Source: Chryseosolibacter sp964393795 (lineage in GTDB: Bacteria > Bacteroidota > Bacteroidia > Cytophagales > Cyclobacteriaceae). Taken from it: 64,000 nt of DNA. The notes under the pieces are model-generated. The model was not told where the DNA came from and did no database searches. It saw only the letters and a program-made list of their open reading frames with translations. The position numbers were made by a program, and so were the translations under genes. The DNA lies in assembly GCA_964393795.1 (NCBI GenBank), contig CAYMWA010000003.1, positions 18,274-82,273 of the forward strand. Direction: 5' to 3'. Positions 8,747-17,790 of the stretch are shown piece after piece; within the stretch, counting starts at the first letter, position 1; each line of letters begins with the position of its first letter.

Positions 8747-9106
8747 ATGCAACCCAGGGTATTCAGCAGTCATGTCTTTAGCAACTGCATTGAGTTATGT
8801 AATGAATGTGCTGCCGAATGCGAACATTGTGCAACGGAGTGCCTGAAAGAGGACAAAATTGAAATGTTGTCGCGATGCATTGCGCTGGCGCGCGAGTGCG
8901 CGATCGTCTGCACAGCCAATGCACAATTGATGAGCGTTGGCGGAGAATACGCCTCGCTGTTGTGCCACCCGTGCGCAGTGATTTGCAACGCGTGCGCCGA
9001 GGAATGCGAGAGCAATTCGCAATTATCTTACTGTCACCGCTGTGCGGAAGTATGCCGGGAATGCGCGGAAGAGTGCTTTCGGATGATCGAGCAACTGCAG
9101 GTCTGA
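8747..9106 (+). CDS. Four-helix-bundle copper-binding protein (DUF326 type)
   Basis: A 119-residue protein with 19 cysteines spaced mostly every three or four residues (CxxC and CxxxC series), which places them along one face of helices. This is the pattern of the cytosolic Csp-type copper-storage proteins, in which Cys residues line the inside of a four-helix bundle and bind many Cu(I) ions. No signal peptide is seen, so it should act in the cytoplasm. It stands alone, with the SDR upstream and the TetR-efflux operon downstream; no copper regulator is adjacent. Confidence 0.85.
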   Translation: MQPRVFSSHVFSNCIELCNECAAECEHCATECLKEDKIEMLSRCIALARECAIVCTANAQLMSVGGEYASLLCHPCAVICNACAEECESNSQLSYCHRCAEVCRECAEECFRMIEQLQV

Positions 9107-9315
9107 ATGACTACCGGCACGGGGCGGCAGTGCGACTGACGACCTCTTACATGGTATGTTCCCAATATGCTGGCGGAAAGAGGATGGACAGCCGAATGGA
9201 AATATAACCGGAAAGGCGTCATCTGAAAGGTGACCATTGGGGTGGCGGTGGCTTCAACCGTGCTTCTCCTGTTGGCATTCCGCAAACGGATCTGCGCCTC
9301 GGCGCGTTAAAAAAA

Positions 9316-9346
9316 ATTAAACAAATGATTAAAACGTTTGCTTAAT
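9316..9346. promoter_or_regulatory. Imperfect inverted repeat, likely TetR operator
   Basis: ATTAAACAAATG (9316-9327) and CGTTTGCTTAAT (9335-9346) are complementary in 10 of 12 positions around a 7-base centre. The repeat lies 39 bp before the TetR-family regulator start, where autoregulatory TetR operators usually sit. This is inferred from position and symmetry only. Confidence 0.5.
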
Positions 9347-9385
9347 TCTTTTCTTTTTGCTTGGTTTGTACCAACAGACTAAGCT

Positions 9386-10024
9386 ATGGCGGCGAAGAAG
9401 AAGATATCACGCGACCTTTCAACGGAGGAGAAAATAAAGAAGGCGGCGCTCAAGCTTTTTACCAAAAAAGGCTATGCCGCTACCCGTACGCGTGATATTA
9501 GCGCCGAGGCGGGCATCAACCTTGCACTCCTTAATTATTATTTCCGCAGCAAGGAGAAGTTGTTCGAACTTGTGATGACGGAGATTCTTCAAAACTTCTT
9601 TGCGGGAATCAAGCAGATATTTAATGACGAAGAAACCTCTGTCGAGGAGAAAGTGAAAATATTTGTAGCCCGGTATACGGCCCTGCTGAAGAAGCAACCC
9701 GAGCTGCCGCTTTTCATCTTCCAGGAAATCCGGCTTAACCCGGACAGGCTCGCGGCGAGAATGGGCGTCAGGCAGGTCTTTTCTTCTTTCTTTTTTATAC
9801 AGCTTGAACGCGTCATGGTGGAGAAGGAGATAGATAACGTCGATCCGATCCACTATATCATGAACATGATCGGTATGTGTGTGTTTCCGTTCATCGGAGC
9901 ACCATTGTTTCGACATGCACTGGGCATAAGTGAAAAGCGCTACAAGGAACTGATGGACGAAAGAGTTGAACTCATTCCCATCTGGATGCAGGCGTCGATG
10001 AAGAAGAGTCAGAGGCGCAGGTGA
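9386..10024 (+). CDS. TetR/AcrR family transcriptional regulator
   Basis: The 212-residue protein begins with a typical TetR DNA-binding domain: EEKIKKAALKLFTKKGYAAT followed by the helix-turn-helix TRDISAEAGINLALLNYYFRSKEKLF (about residues 33-58). The C-terminal ligand domain has the general all-helical look of the family. It lies 35 bp upstream of the TolC-family gene and is probably the local repressor of the efflux operon, in the way CecR controls ybhGFSR in E. coli. An inverted repeat at 9316-9346 is a likely operator. Confidence 0.88.
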   Translation: MAAKKKISRDLSTEEKIKKAALKLFTKKGYAATRTRDISAEAGINLALLNYYFRSKEKLFELVMTEILQNFFAGIKQIFNDEETSVEEKVKIFVARYTALLKKQPELPLFIFQEIRLNPDRLAARMGVRQVFSSFFFIQLERVMVEKEIDNVDPIHYIMNMIGMCVFPFIGAPLFRHALGISEKRYKELMDERVELIPIWMQASMKKSQRRR

Positions 10025-10059
10025 TCGTCTGCACATTTTGAAACAGAAATGATTACGGT

Positions 10060-11310
10060 ATGAAAACCTTGATTACCATTATTCTTCTCTGTGTGATTCC
10101 TTTCGCCGGCCAGGGTCAACAGACGCTGACGATTGAGGATTGCTATACGGCGGCACGTGCAAATTATCCGTTGAGCCGTCAACGGGATTTACTTTCAAAA
10201 ACCGCATCACTTACCGTTGAGAATGCTGCCAAAGGCGCACTCCCACGGATCCAGTTGGGCGCACAGGCTACGTACCAGTCAGACGTGACGCAAATTCCAG
10301 TCGAAATGCCAGGAATTGAGCCTCTGAGCAAAGATCAGTATCGGGTCTTCGCCGAAGTTAGCCAGACGCTCTATCAAGGAGGGTTGGTGGCACACGAAAA
10401 GGAAGTGGAGGCATCGCGCACATCGGTGGAAGAAGCGCAGCTCGAGGTAGAGTTGTACGCCCTTGAAAAACGGATCAACGATTTGTTTTTCGGTATCCTG
10501 CTCTTACAGGAACAACAGAAGCAGTCCGGGCTGATGAAAGCTGACCTCAATGCGGCGTTGAAAAAGACCAATGCGGCCGTCGCGAATGGCACCGCGCTGC
10601 CGAGCGCAGCGGCGGTCTTGCAAGCTGAGTTGTTGACATTGGAACAGGGCATCATCGAAATGCAGGCGTCTGAATCGCTCTACCGAAAGACCCTCGGAAG
10701 CTTCATTGGCCGACCGGTGGGTCCGGATACGTCTTTGGAAAAACCTGAATTCACCGCACCGCCTTTGCGTATTCAGCGGCCCGAGGAGAACGTTTTCATT
10801 CTTCAGAAAAGGCAAGTGGAGGCCAACCAGGCTTTGCTTTCTGCGCGCAAGAAGCCGCGCCTTGAACTTTTCCTTCAGGGTGGTTACGGAAGACCCGGCC
10901 TCAACATGCTTGAAAATACATTCGACTTTTATTACGTCGGCGGCATTCGCCTGGCCTGGCAACTGTCGGGCTACTATACCTTCGCGAAGGAAAAGGAGAT
11001 TCTTGAGTTGCGACGCCAGACGATTGACGTACGGCGTGAAACCTTCGTTTTCAACACTGATAGGGAGCTTGACAGAAGCACCGCCGAGATCGAAAAGCTT
11101 CGACGCCTGATTGAAATAGATGCCCAATCGATCGCACTGCGTACCAGTGTGCGCGAAACAGCGGAAGCACAGCTTGAAGAAGGAGTCATCTCTGCGTCGG
11201 ATTATGTGCGCGAAGTCAACGCCGAAGCGCGTGCCCGACAAAGTCGCGTGCTGCATGAAACACAACTGCTGAGCGCACAGGCTGCCTATCACTTTACTTC
11301 AGGTCAATAA
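10060..11310 (+). CDS. TolC family outer-membrane efflux protein
   Basis: A 416-residue protein with a signal peptide (cleavage near residue 19-20) followed by the alternating long helices and strands of the TolC/OEP family, with the two repeated coiled-coil halves visible (for example near residues 110-150 and 330-400). It should form the trimeric outer-membrane and periplasmic channel of an efflux pump. It is the first structural gene after tetR and is followed 6 bp later by the membrane-fusion protein. Confidence 0.88.
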   Translation: MKTLITIILLCVIPFAGQGQQTLTIEDCYTAARANYPLSRQRDLLSKTASLTVENAAKGALPRIQLGAQATYQSDVTQIPVEMPGIEPLSKDQYRVFAEVSQTLYQGGLVAHEKEVEASRTSVEEAQLEVELYALEKRINDLFFGILLLQEQQKQSGLMKADLNAALKKTNAAVANGTALPSAAAVLQAELLTLEQGIIEMQASESLYRKTLGSFIGRPVGPDTSLEKPEFTAPPLRIQRPEENVFILQKRQVEANQALLSARKKPRLELFLQGGYGRPGLNMLENTFDFYYVGGIRLAWQLSGYYTFAKEKEILELRRQTIDVRRETFVFNTDRELDRSTAEIEKLRRLIEIDAQSIALRTSVRETAEAQLEEGVISASDYVREVNAEARARQSRVLHETQLLSAQAAYHFTSGQ

Positions 11311-11316
11311 CTTAAT

Positions 11317-12216
11317 ATGACTCGTATGAAAAACGCAGTGTCACTTTTTCTTATCGCCCTCGTCCTGACCGCGTGCAGCGACAACGAAAACACCTTCGAT
11401 GCCAGTGGGACGTTTGAAGCGGTTGAAGTCGTCATTTCTTCTTCGGTTACAGGTACCATCCAGGCGCTAAACATCCGCGAAGGTGCAACAGTGAAAGCGG
11501 GCGAACTTCTCGGTTGGATCGACAGTGCACAGCTTTCCCTCCGTCGGAAACAATTGGCCGCGCAAATTGATGCCATTCTTTCGCGCCGCCCCGACGTTGC
11601 GAAACAGCTCGCCTCCTATCGTGTCCAGTTAGAAACGGCTGAACGCGAACTTGCGCGTGTGCGGAGTCTGTTCCAGGCAGAGGCGGCTACTCGAAAACAA
11701 GTCGACGATGCAGAAGCGCAAGTGTCACTCATCCGTCGTCAGATCGTGGCCCATCGGTCGTCGCTCGATATTACCTCGCAGTCGCTGGTAAATGAGACGC
11801 TTCCCTTGTCTGCGCAGATCGACCAGTTGGAAGACCAGCTTCGAAAGTGCAGGATCGTCAATCCGATTGACGGTACGGTGCTGACCCGCTATGCGGAAGC
11901 ATATGAATTCGCTTCGCCAGGGAAACCTTTGTATAAAGTGGCGGACATCGGTATCCTTGAACTGAGGGCGTACATTTCCGGAAGCCAGCTGCCGTCGATC
12001 ACGCTCGATCAACCCGTAACGGTATTTGTCGACAATAGTGCAGACGGATATACGGAGTATCCGGGGCGGATCAGTTGGATCAGTGACAAGGCCGAGTTCA
12101 CGCCAAAAACCATTCAGACCAAGGAGGAGCGGACGGACCTCGTATACGCTATCAAGATCGCCGTCGAGAATGATGGCCACCTTAAAATCGGGATGTATGG
12201 AGAAGTGCGGTTTTAA
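11317..12216 (+). CDS. HlyD/RND-type periplasmic adaptor, lipoprotein
   Basis: The 299-residue protein has a lipoprotein signal with Cys20 (LVLTAC), then a biotinyl-lipoyl-like segment (about residues 30-70), a helical hairpin (70-165) and a beta-barrel part (170-299). This is the membrane-fusion subunit that links the ABC permeases to TolC, like YbhG or YhiI. It lies between the TolC gene (6 bp gap) and the first ATPase gene (9 bp gap). Confidence 0.87.
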   Translation: MTRMKNAVSLFLIALVLTACSDNENTFDASGTFEAVEVVISSSVTGTIQALNIREGATVKAGELLGWIDSAQLSLRRKQLAAQIDAILSRRPDVAKQLASYRVQLETAERELARVRSLFQAEAATRKQVDDAEAQVSLIRRQIVAHRSSLDITSQSLVNETLPLSAQIDQLEDQLRKCRIVNPIDGTVLTRYAEAYEFASPGKPLYKVADIGILELRAYISGSQLPSITLDQPVTVFVDNSADGYTEYPGRISWISDKAEFTPKTIQTKEERTDLVYAIKIAVENDGHLKIGMYGEVRF

Positions 12217-12225
12217 CGCAGCGCC

Positions 12226-13140
12226 ATGGTGATCACTAACGGCATCTCAAAGACGTACGAAAAAGGGACGGCTCCCGCCGTTGACAGCATTTCCCTCACT
12301 GTGTCAAAGGGTGAACTTTTTGGATTGGTGGGGCCGGATGGAGCGGGGAAGACAACGCTCTTTCGGATACTGACAACGCTGTTGTGGCCCGATGAGGGGG
12401 AGGCTACGGTGGATGGCTGCGACATCGTCACCGACTACAAGCAAATCAGGCAACGGGTTGGCTATATGCCTGGAAGGTTCTCGTTGTATCAGGACCTTAC
12501 CGTCAGCGAAAACCTCCACTTTTTTGCGACGCTTTTCGGAACTACCGTCGACGAAAACTATTCGTTGATTCACGACATCTACGTGCAAATCGCACCGTTC
12601 AAAGACCGGCGTGCAGGAAAATTGTCAGGAGGGATGAAGCAGAAGCTCGCCCTGTGCTGTGCGCTGATTCATAAACCGCGCGTGCTTTTCCTCGATGAAC
12701 CGACTACCGGTGTTGACCCAGTCTCGCGAAAGGAATTTTGGGAAATGCTCAAGCGGTTGAAGGCGCAGGGAATCACAATCATGGTATCGACACCCTATAT
12801 GGACGAAGCCGCCCGCTGCGACCGGATCGCGCTCATCCAGGAAGGAAAGATACTTGCAGTCGACACACCCGCCGACATCGTGGCGCGCTATCCGGAGCCG
12901 TTGTATGCGATTCGCGCGCGGGAAATGCCTCGCCTGCTTTCTGACCTGCGTCAATATCCCAATACGCTGCACTGCTTCACATTTGGTGAATACCTGCACC
13001 TTTCGCTCAAGGATAACAGCGCCTCCGCCATTGGTCAACTGAAAGACTACGTGACGGCTCGCCACCACCGCGATGTCGAAGTAAAAGCGGTTGTGCCTAC
13101 GATTGAAGATTGTTTTATGCGACTATTGAATCAAACGTGA
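12226..13140 (+). CDS. ABC transporter ATP-binding protein (first subunit)
   Basis: A 304-residue nucleotide-binding subunit with Walker A GPDGAGKT (36-43), signature LSGGM (133-137) and Walker B LFLDEP (154-159). The switch His expected after the Walker B is replaced: the sequence reads STPYMDEA where STHYMDEA is usual. The C-terminal 70 residues are an extra domain seen in ABC-2 drug exporters. It forms a pair with the next ATPase, corresponding to the two halves of the fused E. coli YbhF/YhiH proteins. It energises efflux through the two permeases downstream. Confidence 0.9.
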   Translation: MVITNGISKTYEKGTAPAVDSISLTVSKGELFGLVGPDGAGKTTLFRILTTLLWPDEGEATVDGCDIVTDYKQIRQRVGYMPGRFSLYQDLTVSENLHFFATLFGTTVDENYSLIHDIYVQIAPFKDRRAGKLSGGMKQKLALCCALIHKPRVLFLDEPTTGVDPVSRKEFWEMLKRLKAQGITIMVSTPYMDEAARCDRIALIQEGKILAVDTPADIVARYPEPLYAIRAREMPRLLSDLRQYPNTLHCFTFGEYLHLSLKDNSASAIGQLKDYVTARHHRDVEVKAVVPTIEDCFMRLLNQT

Positions 13141-13880
13141 TGGAGCCCGTAATCCAGACGAGACGACTGACCAAACGCTTTGGCGATTTTACTGCTGTCG
13201 ACGAGATTTCATTTCACGTCGATCGGGGAGAAGTGTTCGGCTTTCTCGGGGCGAATGGCGCAGGCAAGACGACGGCCATCAGGATGTTGATCGGACTCTC
13301 CAAACCCACCTCAGGAGAGGCCACCGTCGCGGGCTTTGACGTGTACCGGCAAGCCGAAGCGATCAAGAAAAACATCGGTTACATGAGCCAGAAGTTTTCG
13401 CTTTACGAAGACTTGACCGTCATAGAAAACATACGTTTTTTCGGCGGCATCTATGGTCTCGACGAAAGAACGCTTCGTGAAAAAAGCGAGGCGCTCATTG
13501 CACAGTTGGGACTGACAGCCGAGCGTCGACGGCTCGTGGCCTCGCTGCCACTCGGATGGAAACAAAAACTTGCCTTCTCCGTGGCGGTACTTCATGAGCC
13601 AGCCATTGTTTTCCTTGACGAGCCGACGGGCGGTGTCGACCCCGTTACACGCAGACAGTTTTGGGACCTGATATACGATGTCACCACACGAGGTATGACC
13701 GTATTTGTGACGACCCACTACATGGACGAAGCGGAATACTGCAACCGTCTTTCGATAATGGTAGACGGACGCATTGAAGCGCTCGGCTCACCACAGGAAC
13801 TGCGCAAGCGGTTTGAAGCTGCCTCCATGGACGAAGTATTTTACAAGCTGGCGCGCAAAGCACAACGAGGAGACGGATAA
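13140..13880 (+). CDS. ABC transporter ATP-binding protein (second subunit)
   Basis: A 246-residue ATPase with Walker A GANGAGKT (37-44), Walker B VFLDEP and an intact switch His (TTHYMDEA). The signature is degenerate: LPLGW instead of LSGGQ. Combined with the first subunit, which has a good signature but no switch His, the heterodimer would have one competent and one degenerate ATP site. I chose the ATG at 13140, which overlaps the upstream stop by one base, because homology begins there; an ATG at 13110 inside the previous gene is in frame. Confidence 0.9.
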   Translation: MEPVIQTRRLTKRFGDFTAVDEISFHVDRGEVFGFLGANGAGKTTAIRMLIGLSKPTSGEATVAGFDVYRQAEAIKKNIGYMSQKFSLYEDLTVIENIRFFGGIYGLDERTLREKSEALIAQLGLTAERRRLVASLPLGWKQKLAFSVAVLHEPAIVFLDEPTGGVDPVTRRQFWDLIYDVTTRGMTVFVTTHYMDEAEYCNRLSIMVDGRIEALGSPQELRKRFEAASMDEVFYKLARKAQRGDG

Positions 13881-13891
13881 CAAGAAACCAC

Positions 13892-15010
13892 ATGAAGCAC
13901 TCGCGACAACAGTTTTTTACATTTGTCAAGAAGGAATTTGCGCACGTCATGCGCGACCGCAAGACGCTTTTGATCTTGTTCGGGTTGCCCGTTGTTCAGA
14001 TCATCATTTTTGGATTTGCGTTGACCAATGAAATCAAGCATTCACGTGTGCTGGTGATCGACAACGCCAGAGACGAGGTTTCGCACGAAATCATTGCGAA
14101 GATTGAAGCCAGCCGGTACTTCGAGACCGACAACGACTTGTATACGCATCGCGACATAGAAGCGCATTTTAAAGCGGGAACTGCGAAAATTGCAGTCGTC
14201 TTTCCGTCGGGATTCGGTAGCGATCTTTTTCACTTTAATCGTGCACCGATTCAGGTAATTGCTGACGCGTCCGATCCCAATACGGCTACGGCGTTAACGA
14301 ACTACCTCAGCGCCATTGTGCAGGATTACCAGCGACAGAAGTTTTTGGTGGCTGCCCTTCCGGTTCATATCCAGACCACGGTACGCATGCTCTACAACCC
14401 GCAGCTTAAGGGCGCGCACAACTTTGTACCCGGCGTCATGGCCCTCGTCCTCATGCTGGTTTGCGTAATGATGACTGCGGTGTCTATCGTTCGCGAGAAA
14501 GAGCTGGGCACCATGGAAGTGTTGTTAGTGTCTCCGTTTCGGCCTGAATTGGTGATCCTGTCAAAGGCCGTACCTTATTTGATTCTCTCGCTCGTCAACG
14601 TAGTCACTATCCTGCTCCTAAGTGTTTTTGTTCTCGATCTACCCGTCGAAGGCAACATTTTGTTACTCCTGGCGGAAAGCATGTTGTTCATTGTCACATC
14701 CCTTGCGCTGGGCTTGTTCATTTCGGTGCGCGCGCAAACACAAGAAACCGCGATGCTGGTTTCCCTGATGGGGATGTTGCTGCCGACGTTGCTCTTTAGC
14801 GGATTTATGTTTCCAATCGACAACATGCCGTTAGTCTTGCAGTATGTCTCCAATGCGGTGCCTGCGAAATGGTATTACATCATCGTCAAATCCATTATGA
14901 TTAAAGGCCTTGGCTTTGGCGCGATATGGAAGGAGACGTTGATTCTTGCGGGTATTGCAGTTTTTTTTCTGGCGGTAAGCCTTAAGAACTTTAAAATCCG
15001 GCTGGCATGA
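13892..15010 (+). CDS. ABC-2 type permease (first)
   Basis: A 372-residue ABC-2 membrane protein: one N-terminal helix (about residues 28-48), a large periplasmic domain (50-180) and a C-terminal block of five or six helices (180-365) containing the REKELGTMEVLLVSP motif that contacts the ATPase. It matches YbhS/YhhJ-type drug-efflux permeases. It follows the second ATPase by 11 bp and overlaps the next permease by 4 bp, so the two should be made in equal amounts and pair in the membrane. Confidence 0.9.
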   Translation: MKHSRQQFFTFVKKEFAHVMRDRKTLLILFGLPVVQIIIFGFALTNEIKHSRVLVIDNARDEVSHEIIAKIEASRYFETDNDLYTHRDIEAHFKAGTAKIAVVFPSGFGSDLFHFNRAPIQVIADASDPNTATALTNYLSAIVQDYQRQKFLVAALPVHIQTTVRMLYNPQLKGAHNFVPGVMALVLMLVCVMMTAVSIVREKELGTMEVLLVSPFRPELVILSKAVPYLILSLVNVVTILLLSVFVLDLPVEGNILLLLAESMLFIVTSLALGLFISVRAQTQETAMLVSLMGMLLPTLLFSGFMFPIDNMPLVLQYVSNAVPAKWYYIIVKSIMIKGLGFGAIWKETLILAGIAVFFLAVSLKNFKIRLA

Positions 15011-16125
15011 GGACGATCCGATTTTTACTTGAAAAGGAATTCCGTCAGATCTTTCGAAACAAGACGCTGTTGTTCATCATCATGATGGTGCCCATTGTAC
15101 AACTCATTATTCTTCCGCTCGCGGCGAATTACGAGGTGAAGGACATTGCGCTGGTAGTCGTCAACAAAGATCACTCCGCGTATGCCGACAGGCTCGTCAG
15201 GAAAATCTCGGCATCGCCGAATTTCGAGCTGGTGGCCACCGGACATTCCTACCGTTCCGCATTGGCATACATTGAGTCCGGGGAGGCCGATTTTGTGCTC
15301 GAGATACCTGCCGGCTTCGAAAAAAATCTTGTTAGCCAGAATCGCGAGACACTTTTTGTGGCGGCCAATGCCATTAATGGTGTTGAAGCTGGATTAGGAT
15401 CCGCTTACCTGAATGCCATCATAGCCGATTTCAACCAACAGATTCAACTCGCCTGGATAAAGCCAGAGTCGCAGGCATCACGACCCGTGATCGATGTTGT
15501 TGCGATTAATTGGTACAACCCACATCTTCGTTACCAACTGTTTATGGTTCCTGGCATCCTGGCTATCCTCGTCACGATGATCGGGGGGTATGTGGCTGCC
15601 TTGAATATCGTAAAGGAGAAGGAGATGGGCACGATTGAGCAGATCAACGTTTCACCCATTCGCAAGCATCATTTTATCATCGGCAAGCTTATCCCTTTTT
15701 GGATCCTTGGACTGGTTACCTTTTCGATGGGCCTGCTTGTGGCTTGGATCGTCTATGGCGTTGTGCCCGTGGGTAGCATTGCGTTGCTGTATTTCTTTGC
15801 CGGCCTTTATCTTATTCCCGTGTTGGGCCTTGGCCTTTTGATTTCCACATACAGTGAGACCCAGCAGCAGGCGATGTTTATTTCATTTTTCTTTGTGATG
15901 ATTTTTATCTTGATGAGTGGCCTGTTCACGCCCATCGAAAGCATGCCGGGGTGGGCACAGGTGGTCAGCAGACTCAATCCGGTCACCTACTTTATCGAAG
16001 TCATGCGCATGGTTGTGCTGAAGGGCAGTGGCCTGCGCGATATACAATATCAGATCGCCGCCGTAACCATTTTCGGAATTGTGCTGAACGTCTGGGCTGT
16101 AGTCAATTACAAAAAAACCACCTGA
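15007..16125 (+). CDS. ABC-2 type permease (second)
   Basis: A second 372-residue ABC-2 permease with the same plan as its neighbour: N-terminal helix near 20-42, periplasmic domain, and C-terminal helices with the coupling motif KEKEMGTIEQINVSP. It corresponds to YbhR. The ATGA overlap with the upstream gene implies translational coupling. It is the last gene of the efflux operon; the next gene starts 163 bp later and seems to have its own promoter. Confidence 0.9.
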   Translation: MRTIRFLLEKEFRQIFRNKTLLFIIMMVPIVQLIILPLAANYEVKDIALVVVNKDHSAYADRLVRKISASPNFELVATGHSYRSALAYIESGEADFVLEIPAGFEKNLVSQNRETLFVAANAINGVEAGLGSAYLNAIIADFNQQIQLAWIKPESQASRPVIDVVAINWYNPHLRYQLFMVPGILAILVTMIGGYVAALNIVKEKEMGTIEQINVSPIRKHHFIIGKLIPFWILGLVTFSMGLLVAWIVYGVVPVGSIALLYFFAGLYLIPVLGLGLLISTYSETQQQAMFISFFFVMIFILMSGLFTPIESMPGWAQVVSRLNPVTYFIEVMRMVVLKGSGLRDIQYQIAAVTIFGIVLNVWAVVNYKKTT

Positions 16126-16288
16126 GAGCGTCAATCACCAGCGCAGAGATTGTTCCCGACCTTCACCGTTTAGAGAAAACCCGAAATAATTTCGTTTGTG
16201 TTTGGCTTCGATCTGCTATATTGTCAGGAATTGCTGGATTGAAAAGCAGGGATTGGGGTAAAATTGCACACTGTCCTTTATTGATTTT

Positions 16289-17551
16289 ATGAAACAGCCT
16301 GTTGAAACCGTTCCGCTTGCCGGGGAAGATTCCAAAACATCTGTGATTCGCGAACTGGTTCGGTTGCCGGTGATTGTTGCCGCCCTTGGTTACCTGGTCG
16401 ACATGTACGACCTTTTTCTGTTCAGCATTGTCAGGATACCGAGTCTTACCGACCTCGGGTTGACCGGCAGCAAGTTGCTCGAAGACGGCGTGTTGATGCT
16501 GAACATGCAAATGGCGGGCTTGTTGATCGGTGGTATCTTCTGGGGTGTGCTGGGTGATAAACGGGGAAGGCTTTCGGTGCTGTTCGGTTCGATACTGATT
16601 TATTCATTGGCCAATATCGCCAATGGATTGGTGCAGACTGTTCCGCAGTATGCCGCCCTGCGGTTTATCGCGGGCGTGGGCCTTGCCGGCGAACTCGGTG
16701 CCGGCATCACGCTGGTGAGTGAAATTCTTCCGCGCAAGATCCGGGGATATGGCACAACACTGGTGGCAACCATGGGAATTTTTGGTGCGATCCTCGCTTA
16801 TTTTGTTGCCGATCTTTTCGCGTGGCGTGTTTCTTATTTCTTTGGAGGTGGACTCGGGTTAGTACTGCTGTTCATGCGTGTGCACGTGCTGGAGTCGGGA
16901 ATGTTTCTTAAGTCGAAGACCTCCGACGTGAAGCGTGGCAACGTTCTGATGCTCTTTAACAATGGCGAACGTTTTATGCGGTATCTTAAGTGTATTCTTG
17001 TGGGCCTGCCGATATGGTTCGTCGTCGGTGTGCTCATCACCTTTTCGCCGGAACTCGGAAAGGCGATGGGACTTGACGCACCCGTAGACGCGGGCATCGC
17101 CGTGATCCTTTCCTTTGCAAGTCAGGCGTTTGGCAACGTAGCTAGCGGCGTGCTCAGCCAGTATACACAGAGCCGAAAAAAGATCATGGGACTTTTCATC
17201 CTGTTGTCGTTCCTTTTCAGCCTTCTGTACCTGACCCTGCCCGTGAAGAGCGTATACAGTTTCTACCTGTTGTGTATCTTCCTGGGCTTCGGTAACGGAT
17301 ACTGGACGCTGTTTGTGACAGTAGCGGCTGAACTGTTTGGCACCAACTTGCGGGCTACCGTTGCCACCACCGTTCCCAATTTTGTCCGCGGTGCTGTTAT
17401 TCCCATCACAACACTTTTCCTTTACCTCCGCACCGATTTTGGCATCATCAACAGCGCCCTCATCATCGCCGGTTTGACAACACTGATAGCGATAGCATCA
17501 CTGTGGAGCCTGCAAGAAACGTTTCATAAAGACCTGAACTACGACGAGTAA
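16289..17551 (+). CDS. MFS transporter
   Basis: A 420-residue 12-helix major-facilitator protein. The loop after helix 2 reads GVLGDKRGRL, the MFS signature, and helix 5 has AGVGLAGELGAG. The general pattern resembles the metabolite:proton symporter and sugar-acid groups. The substrate is unknown. It lies alone between the efflux operon and a convergent LacI regulator, with a repeat-rich tail (17560-17790) in common. Confidence 0.87.
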   Translation: MKQPVETVPLAGEDSKTSVIRELVRLPVIVAALGYLVDMYDLFLFSIVRIPSLTDLGLTGSKLLEDGVLMLNMQMAGLLIGGIFWGVLGDKRGRLSVLFGSILIYSLANIANGLVQTVPQYAALRFIAGVGLAGELGAGITLVSEILPRKIRGYGTTLVATMGIFGAILAYFVADLFAWRVSYFFGGGLGLVLLFMRVHVLESGMFLKSKTSDVKRGNVLMLFNNGERFMRYLKCILVGLPIWFVVGVLITFSPELGKAMGLDAPVDAGIAVILSFASQAFGNVASGVLSQYTQSRKKIMGLFILLSFLFSLLYLTLPVKSVYSFYLLCIFLGFGNGYWTLFVTVAAELFGTNLRATVATTVPNFVRGAVIPITTLFLYLRTDFGIINSALIIAGLTTLIAIASLWSLQETFHKDLNYDE

Positions 17552-17559
17552 AGAAAGAT

Positions 17560-17790
17560 GTGTTAATGTGTTAATGTGTTCATGTGTTCATGTTCGGGGT
17601 CTGATAGGTTGGTGGTTTTGATTGGGGCTTCGGTATCGGAGGGGTGATTTGTGTTGAGGTGTTGAGGTGTTGAGGTGGGGTTAATCCCGACTGAAGCACT
17701 CACCCCGCTGTTCAGCAAACCTCAGCGACCGGGGCACACACCAACACCTGAACACATTAACACCTGAACACACTAACACATTAACACATT
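17560..17790. repeat. Inverted pair of composite octamer/REP-like elements
   Basis: Between two convergent genes lies a left array of GTGTTAAT/GTGTTCAT octamers (17560-17592), a core of about 58 bp, GTGTTGAG octamers (17651-17676), and then, on the opposite strand, a second core (about 17690-17735) preceded by octamers of the same kind (17736-17790). The reverse-strand core, with CGGTCGCTGAGGTTTGCTGA, matches the core at 33129-33173. The whole region can fold into a long imperfect hairpin and may end transcription from both sides. Confidence 0.75.

Noticed and set aside
10504..11292. Minus-strand frame of 262 residues
   Set aside because: Antisense to the TolC-family gene, with no recognisable features.
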